Shown: positions 1 to 3,656 of the stretch, piece after piece
Position numbering within the stretch: position 1 is the first letter of the stretch
Layout: each line of letters starts with the position of its first letter
Source of the DNA: an uncultured Phycisphaerales bacterium
Lineage (GTDB): Bacteria; Planctomycetota; Phycisphaerae; Sedimentisphaerales; Anaerobacaceae
Assembly (NCBI GenBank): GCA_937868145.1
Contig: CALMMH010000885.1
Location: 1-6,287, forward strand
Length of the DNA stretch: 6,287 bases
Direction of reading: 5' to 3'
Notes under the pieces: generated by a model
The model's input: the letters and a program-made list of their open reading frames with translations, nothing else
Told to the model about the DNA's origin: nothing
Database searches by the model: none
Made by a program: the position numbers and the translations under genes

Positions 1-247
1 TGGGAGCGAAACGCTCCCCTGAGGGCGTACGCAGGGGTCCCCAACGCAGAGCATCTTGAGGAGCCCCGCAGCACCCCTACCGCTGGCGGCTCCAATGCGA
101 TAAACTCCCGCCGCACAGCGGCGGATTCCGGATACGTCCGTTCCTTCCTCTGTCCATCAGAAGAAACCGGCCGTGTGCCAGAAGGGTTAGTCACACCTGC
201 GTCGCGGGGTGTGTGCGGATCTCACGGCAGCAAAGACGGAGAGGCTC
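1..247. other. Non-coding stretch with small hairpins
   Basis: I see no supportable gene here. The short open frames lack a ribosome binding site and have no recognisable protein character. Two perfect stem-loops stand out. One is at 2-18, with 7-bp arms GGGAGCG and CGCTCCC around AAA. The other is at 108-124, with 7-bp arms CCGCCGC and GCGGCGG around ACA. Neither is followed by a T-run on the plus strand, so neither is a convincing intrinsic terminator. A weaker pairing, CACACC with GGTGTG, lies near 192-215. The upstream gene to the left is outside the window, so these could be the 3' structures of that gene or degenerate palindromic repeats. Confidence 0.5.
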
Positions 248-349
248 GGGTGGCAGCCTCAAGTCCGCAGGACTTGGGGATGGTCTTGTTCGCCATTCGA
301 ACATGCAGGCGGTTTGGCCATCCCCAAGCTGCGCTTGAGGCTGCCACCC
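248..349. repeat. REPIN-like inverted pair of REP sequences (GGGTGGCA head)
   Basis: Left arm 248-283 and right arm 318-349 are near-perfect inverted copies. Each begins, reading inward from the outer end, with GGGTGGCAGCCTCAAG and ends with CTTGGGGATGG. They differ only in the tip (TCCGCAGGA in the left arm, CGCAG in the right). Each arm is also a hairpin by itself: the left arm pairs CAAGTCC with GGACTTG around GCA, extendable to 10 bp with one T-G wobble. A 34-bp unrelated spacer separates the arms. Two palindromic units in inverted orientation with a GTGG-containing head beside each hairpin is the layout of REP doublets (REPIN/BIME) known in other bacteria. The pair ends two bases before the transporter stop codon, so it would form the 3' end of that mRNA and may protect or terminate it. 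No transposase is present in the window. Confidence 0.8.
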
Positions 350-351
350 AT

Positions 352-1644
352 TTACTTGCGATAGGTGTCCTTCATCAGGATCGAGCAGCCCAAGGCCGCC
401 AGCGCCGACAGCAGTAGGACCAGCATGACTGTGCGGTACGCCGCGACCGGGTACTGGTTGGCCGCGGTCTTGCCGTAGGCGTCCAGGATCGCGCCGAGGA
501 TCGGTTGGAAGACCGCGCCGCCGAAGAAGGGGAAGAAGTTGACCACGCCGATCGATGTGCCTGCGATTTCAACCGGGAACAACTCTTTCGTGGCCGTGAA
601 ACCCACGATGACGATCGCCGACGAGCACACCGAGAACAGGAAAAACCATGCGACCAAAGCTGCGCGAGGCAGACCCGCCGGCGCCAGGGTCGTCAGCAGC
701 AGCAGGGCCGACAGGACGGACATGCACAAAACCAGGGTCTTCTTGCGGCTCTTGAGGATTCTCTGGGACAACACGCCGAGGGCCGGGCCGCCCAGGACCA
801 TGCCCCAGGCGATTGTGCTCAACAAGGCCATCGCCTGGACCTTGTCCATCCGGTAGGTGTGCATCAGGTAGGGGCCGCTCCAGAGATTGCCGAATCCGAA
901 GAAGATGCCGCAATCGAAGAAGAACCACGCCCCGATCAGCCAGAAGTGCTTTTCCGCGAGGACCATTCGAATGCCCTGACGCAGGCCGATCGCGCCGGCC
1001 GCGGGTCCGGCCGCACGCTCGTTGCGGTCGATCTCGTCGAGGGAGGGCCAGCCCTTGTCGGCGGGGCGGTTCCGCACGACCAGCCAGGCCGCGACCGCCG
1101 TGGCCAGCGTGCACCCGGCGATGATCCGGAACGAGGCCCGCCATCCCAGGTGATCCACCAGTAGGCCCAGAATCCACGTGCCTGCGAGGACGCCGACGCC
1201 GCCTGCGGCTTGGTACATCCCGCTCATGTGGGCGAACTCGTGCGTCCGGTACCACTGGGAGAAGATCTTCATCGCCGGGATGAAAACCATCGAGACTCCC
1301 AGCCCGACCAGGGCGCGGGCCACGATCGCGACCGTGATGTCGGAGGCCAGGCTGAACAGCAGAATGCCGACCGTCGCCACCAGCAGCGAGACCGCCACGG
1401 TCTTGCGCGGGCCGACCGAGTCACTCAAGAGGCCGGCGGGAATCTGCATCAGCGCGTAGCAGTAGAAGTAGACCGAACCGAGCAGACCGAGCATGCCGGC
1501 GCTCGCGTGGAACTCCCGTTGCAACTCGCCCGTGACGACCGAGAGCGAGATCCGATGGAAATAGACCAGGCAGTAGGCGATTGCGAGCACCGCGAAGATC
1601 AGCCAGCGAAACGACAACACTCTCGCGACCTGTTTGTCATCCAT
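352..1644 (-). CDS. Major facilitator superfamily (MFS) transporter
   Basis: This is a 430-residue polytopic inner-membrane protein of the usual MFS length, with about 12 hydrophobic segments. They begin at residues 14-30, and a polar central loop spans about 190-228. The clearest family mark is motif A between helices 2 and 3 (G71, D75, G78, R80, K81). The central-loop NRPADKGWP stretch and the late GTSIGVVNFFPFFGG helix fit sugar-acid or organic-anion type MFS carriers, but the substrate cannot be named. The start was set at the ATG at 1644. It has an AGGGGAA site seven bases upstream and is followed directly by the first helix. The open frame continues upstream for 71 codons to 1857, but that part is arginine-rich, has no MFS character and runs into the amidohydrolase start, so it is rejected. 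The gene is divergent from the amidohydrolase, with a shared control region. Uptake of that enzyme's product or substrate is an inference from position only. Confidence 0.9.
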   Translation of the reverse strand: MDDKQVARVLSFRWLIFAVLAIAYCLVYFHRISLSVVTGELQREFHASAGMLGLLGSVYFYCYALMQIPAGLLSDSVGPRKTVAVSLLVATVGILLFSLASDITVAIVARALVGLGVSMVFIPAMKIFSQWYRTHEFAHMSGMYQAAGGVGVLAGTWILGLLVDHLGWRASFRIIAGCTLATAVAAWLVVRNRPADKGWPSLDEIDRNERAAGPAAGAIGLRQGIRMVLAEKHFWLIGAWFFFDCGIFFGFGNLWSGPYLMHTYRMDKVQAMALLSTIAWGMVLGGPALGVLSQRILKSRKKTLVLCMSVLSALLLLTTLAPAGLPRAALVAWFFLFSVCSSAIVIVGFTATKELFPVEIAGTSIGVVNFFPFFGGAVFQPILGAILDAYGKTAANQYPVAAYRTVMLVLLLSALAALGCSILMKDTYRK

Positions 1645-1651
1645 CGCACGG

Positions 1652-1658
1652 TTCCCCT
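1652..1658 (-). promoter_or_regulatory. Ribosome binding site of the MFS gene
   Basis: On the minus strand this reads AGGGGAA and lies seven bases before the ATG at 1644. It is a good purine-rich Shine-Dalgarno match and decides the start against the longer upstream frame. Confidence 0.6.
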
Positions 1659-1681
1659 GATCGTGGTTGCCGCGGCGGTCG

Positions 1682-1705
1682 GACCAGGGCCAACGCCGGC
1701 TGGTC
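1682..1705 (-). other. Possible leader hairpin of the MFS mRNA
   Basis: GACCAG (1682-1687) is repeated in inverted form as CTGGTC (1700-1705). On the minus strand the interior can also pair GGC with GCC around GTTG, giving about 9 bp with a two-base bulge. If the predicted promoter is right, this sits in the transporter's 5' leader, about 38 bases before the start codon. It could be a leader structure or a second protein-binding site. No known riboswitch was recognised. Confidence 0.3.
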
Positions 1706-1721
1706 GACCTGCGGACACTCC

Positions 1722-1749
1722 ACCATACCGTGATTTCCGCCGATGGCAA
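1722..1749 (-). promoter_or_regulatory. Candidate sigma70-type promoter for the MFS gene
   Basis: Read on the minus strand, a -35 box TTGCCA (1749-1744, five of six consensus bases) is followed after 16 bases by a -10 box TATGGT (1727-1722, four of six). Transcription would begin near 1715, giving a leader of about 70 bases. The call comes from motif match and position only. Planctomycete promoters are poorly defined, so confidence is moderate. Confidence 0.4.
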
Positions 1750-1766
1750 GTCCCAGGCTTGACTTG
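1747..1766. promoter_or_regulatory. Inverted repeat between divergent promoters, possible operator
   Basis: CAAGTC (1747-1752) and GACTTG (1761-1766) form a perfect 6-bp dyad with an 8-base centre. The left half overlaps the -35 box of the minus-strand promoter, and the right half overlaps the -35 box of the plus-strand promoter. A dimeric regulator bound here could control both genes. No regulator gene is in the window, so its identity is unknown. Confidence 0.35.
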
Positions 1767-1787
1767 GCCCGACGCCGGACGTACGCT
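1759..1787 (+). promoter_or_regulatory. Candidate sigma70-type promoter for the amidohydrolase
   Basis: A -35 box TTGACT (1759-1764, five of six) is followed after exactly 17 bases by TACGCT (1782-1787), a weak -10 that keeps the important first, second and last bases. Transcription would start near 1794, about 43 bases before the ATG at 1837. The -35 boxes of the two divergent promoters are only nine bases apart. Confidence 0.4.
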
Positions 1788-1823
1788 TGCAGCCGTGTGA
1801 TCGCGTCCTGTCGTCCCTGCAGA

Positions 1824-1829
1824 AAGGAG
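1824..1829 (+). promoter_or_regulatory. Ribosome binding site of the amidohydrolase
   Basis: A strong AAGGAG lies seven bases before the ATG at 1837. It selects that ATG over the in-frame TTG at 1831, which would be only one base away from the site. Confidence 0.75.
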
Positions 1830-1836
1830 CTTGGTC

Positions 1837-2970
1837 ATGTCGCGTCGGATGATCCAATCAATCGTTGCTGTTCTTGCCCTGGCGGTTTTGTCGTGTCCAA
1901 GGGTCGTGCCGGCTGCCGACAAACCGTCCGATCCCGAGTCGCTGCTGCTGAAGGACTTTCATCCGCAGTCGATCTACAAGACGCCGGAGACGAAGGTGTC
2001 CAAGGCGCGCTTTCCCGCGATCGACATGCACGCCCACGTCTACGCCAAGACGCCCGAGCAGGTAGCCGAGTGGGTCCGTGCGATGGACGAGACCGGAATT
2101 CAGAAATCGGTCGTGATGACCATGGCGACAGGCGAGAAGTTCGACGAGATCCACGCTTTGTATGCGAAGTACCCGGACCGGTTCGAGGTTTGGTGCGGGT
2201 TCGACTACAGCGGATACGACAAGCCCGGTTTCGGTCCGGCGGCGGTCAAAGAGCTGGAGCGGTGTTACAAGGCCGGAGCCCGCGGCGTGGGCGAGCTCGG
2301 CGACAAGGGCAAAGGCCTGTTCTACTGCAAACCCCAGGCGTGGGGGATGCATCTGGACGATCCCCGCATGGATCCGCTGCTGGAGAAGTGCGCCGAGCTG
2401 AAGATGCCGGTGAACATCCACATGGCCGATCCCTACTGGATGTACCTGCCGATGGACGCCGGAAACGACGGCCTGATGAACGCCTACTCGTGGCGGCTGG
2501 ACAACCAGCCCGGCATCGTGGGCCATGAAGGACTGATGGAGATTCTCGATCGAGCCGTCGGCCGGCATCCCAGGACGACTTTCATCGCCTGCCACTTCGC
2601 CAACTGCAGCTACGACCTGAACCGCCTGGCCGGGATGCTCGACAAGCACCCGAACCTCTACGCGGACATCTCCGCCCGCTACGCGGAGACCGCGGCCATT
2701 CCGCGGTTCACCGGGCAGTTCTACGCGAAGTATCAGGACCGCCTCGTCTACGGCACCGACATGGGCCGCAGCCCGAGCATGTACCGGCTCACGTTCCGCG
2801 TCCTGGAATCCGCGGACGAGCACTTCTACGCCTGGGATTACTCCAGCTATCACTGGCCGCTCTACGGCCTGGCCTTGGAGGGGCCGATCCTCGAAAAAGT
2901 CTATCGCGGCAACGCACTGACGCTCCTCCAGACGCGTCAGCCTGTGCCGGCTCCGACCAACGCCCAATGA
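1837..2970 (+). CDS. Exported amidohydrolase-2 family metal-dependent hydrolase
   Basis: This is a 377-residue protein with a TIM-barrel amidohydrolase signature. Expected metal-site residues appear in family order: the HxH of DMHAH (H65, H67) at the end of strand 1, a possible Glu ligand in GVGELG (E153), the His of NIHMAD (H195), the His of ACHFANCS (H253), and the Asp of YGTDMG (D308). The amidohydrolase-2 group includes decarboxylases such as ACMSD-type enzymes and various lactonases, so the exact reaction cannot be assigned. The N-terminus has two arginines, a hydrophobic stretch and VVPAAD, which look like a Sec signal peptide. Alternatively, the VLSC ending at C20 could be a weak lipobox. 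Either way the enzyme probably acts outside the cytoplasm. The ATG is supported by AAGGAG seven bases upstream. It is divergent from the MFS transporter with closely spaced promoters, suggesting joint regulation. No truncation is seen. Confidence 0.88.
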   Translation: MSRRMIQSIVAVLALAVLSCPRVVPAADKPSDPESLLLKDFHPQSIYKTPETKVSKARFPAIDMHAHVYAKTPEQVAEWVRAMDETGIQKSVVMTMATGEKFDEIHALYAKYPDRFEVWCGFDYSGYDKPGFGPAAVKELERCYKAGARGVGELGDKGKGLFYCKPQAWGMHLDDPRMDPLLEKCAELKMPVNIHMADPYWMYLPMDAGNDGLMNAYSWRLDNQPGIVGHEGLMEILDRAVGRHPRTTFIACHFANCSYDLNRLAGMLDKHPNLYADISARYAETAAIPRFTGQFYAKYQDRLVYGTDMGRSPSMYRLTFRVLESADEHFYAWDYSSYHWPLYGLALEGPILEKVYRGNALTLLQTRQPVPAPTNAQ

Positions 2971-2973
2971 CGA

Positions 2974-2999
2974 ATCCCCTTTGGCCTTGCGAAAGGGAT
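2974..2999 (+). terminator. Hairpin just after the amidohydrolase stop
   Basis: ATCCCCTTT (2974-2982) pairs with AAAGGGAT (2992-2999) with a single bulged C, giving an 8-bp stem that begins three bases after the stop codon. No T-run follows, so it is at best a weak intrinsic terminator and may simply be a 3' end-protecting stem. Confidence 0.35.
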
Positions 3000-3011
3000 G
3001 CAGATGAAACC

Positions 3012-3029
3012 GGAGGTTCGTAGACCTCC
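3012..3029. other. Small stem-loop GGAGGT/ACCTCC
   Basis: A perfect 6-bp stem with a six-base loop partly overlaps the outer edge of the following repeat block. It may belong to that repeat or to the 3' end of the amidohydrolase transcript. Function unknown. Confidence 0.3.
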
Positions 3030-3403
3030 CCTGGGGCTCTGCCCCAGACCCCGAGATTTACCGCTTTGGGCCAGCAGCATGGTAGAACTGGAGAGGGTTG
3101 GGCCGAATCCCCGGCAGGGAGGAACCCACAGTCTTCCTTTCGGCGAAAGATATGGATTCGGATCAATTCATACGCTGTGGTTGTCATCCTGAGCGCAGCG
3201 AAGGATCTGGGCTGTGAACGTGAGAGAACTTTCGTTTGGCGGCCAGATCCTTCGGCTTCGCCTCAGGATGACAGAATCCATCGAAGCCGCGCAAGATCTC
3301 TCCCCGTCCGTATGATTTGGATCGGATCGTGGCCTGCTCTGCATTTTCATGTCACTGGCGCAAAGCGCAAAATCTCCGGGGTCTGGGGGCGGGCCCCCAG
3401 GAG
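3026..3403. repeat. Composite nested palindrome of three mirrored repeat blocks
   Basis: Three blocks occur in order X-Y-Z and again inverted as Z'-Y'-X'. X (3026-3083) and X' (3348-3403) share a CCCCAGACCCC core, GAGATTT, GCTTTG, GCCAG and CATG. Each contains a strong G/C hairpin: CTGGGGC/GCCCCAG at 3031-3047 and CTGGGGGC/GCCCCCAG at 3383-3400. Y (3155-3174) and Y' (3309-3328) share ATCATACG-like ends and a GATC-rich core. Z and Z' are the TGTCATCCTGAG pair listed separately. The left half has about 70 extra bases between X and Y, including a nested stem (GGGTT at 3095-3099 with AACCC at 3123-3127, GCCG inside pairing with CGGC). No gene is supportable within it. It could be a decayed non-autonomous element with long terminal inverted repeats, or an inverted duplication of an intergenic repeat. 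Confidence 0.6.
3182..3273. repeat. TGTCATCCTGAG inverted repeat pair
   Basis: Left arm 3182-3210 runs from TGTCATCCTGAG to GAAGGATCTGG, and right arm 3243-3273 is its inverted copy. The arms match completely except for the central 6 to 8 bases (CGCAGC versus GCGAAGCC). A 32-base spacer lies between them. Each arm is itself an imperfect palindrome, with ATCCT near one end and AGGAT near the other. From general knowledge, GTCATCCTGAGCG(A)AGCGAAGGATCT-type sequences recur in intergenic regions of many unrelated bacterial genomes. Here they form the centre of the larger palindrome. Confidence 0.8.
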
Positions 3404-3511
3404 ACGATCGAGACTGCCTGCTCGCCCCTGCCTTGGCGAACGGTTCACCCACTCTATTCTGCCAATTGGCACAGCCGGTGTACTAGTACTCCTCCCCACT
3501 TGATCTGGCGA
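3404..3511. other. Intergenic stretch, nothing recognised
   Basis: No gene, RNA or clear regulatory element was found between the composite palindrome and the following REP pair. It contains the first copy of a 9-base direct repeat, TGTACTAGT (3479-3487). The second copy (3653-3661) overlaps the stop codon of the CotH gene. Confidence 0.4.
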
Positions 3512-3611
3512 GCAGGGTGGCACGGCCGAACTTGTTCGGCTGTGTTCCTGGGATAGGCGGAATCGATCGAAAGAGCACAGTCAAACGGAGTTTGACCGTG
3601 GCACCCAGGAC
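3512..3611. repeat. Second REPIN-like inverted pair (GGGTGGCA/GGGTGCCA head)
   Basis: Two hairpins face each other. Hairpin one (3521-3544) has 11-bp arms CACGGCCGAAC and GTTCGGCTGTG with one G-T wobble and a two-base loop. It is preceded by CAGGGTGG. Hairpin two (3576-3600) has 11-bp arms CACAGTCAAAC and GTTTGACCGTG with one A-C mismatch and a GGA loop. On the minus strand it is preceded by CCTGGGTGC. The two are therefore diverged inverted copies of one unit: head GGGTG(G/C), CACGG(C/T)C stem, loop, then (G/A)CTGTG. The pair lies about 45 bases downstream of the CotH stop codon and would form the 3' structure of that transcript. The head resembles that of the 248-349 pair. Confidence 0.72.
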
Positions 3612-3656
3612 TGACATTCTGCTCAAACTACCCACCGCCTCAAGATGGTCGATGTA

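Noticed and set aside
248..349. CRISPR array
   Set aside because: Only two repeat copies, in inverted rather than direct orientation, with a single spacer and no cas genes.
569..1255. Alternative-frame open reading frame inside the MFS gene
   Set aside because: It is arginine/proline-rich out-of-frame translation of the transporter, with no membrane or domain features.
1645..1857. N-terminal extension of the MFS frame by 71 codons
   Set aside because: The extension is arginine-rich with no transporter character, overlaps the amidohydrolase start and both promoters, and the ATG at 1644 has a good ribosome binding site.
1858..2967. Long minus-strand open frame antisense to the amidohydrolase
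   Set aside because: It mirrors a well-supported gene, with composition typical of antisense GC-rich DNA and no family motif.
3060..3180. Possible riboswitch or small structured RNA
   Set aside because: Nested stems are present, but none of the conserved sequences of cobalamin, TPP, SAM, RNase P, tmRNA or 6S classes could be recognised.
2998..3556. Several short open frames in the 2971-3656 intergenic region
   Set aside because: They run through inverted repeats on both strands, and their peptides merely translate the repeat sequences. No conserved protein features or ribosome binding sites.
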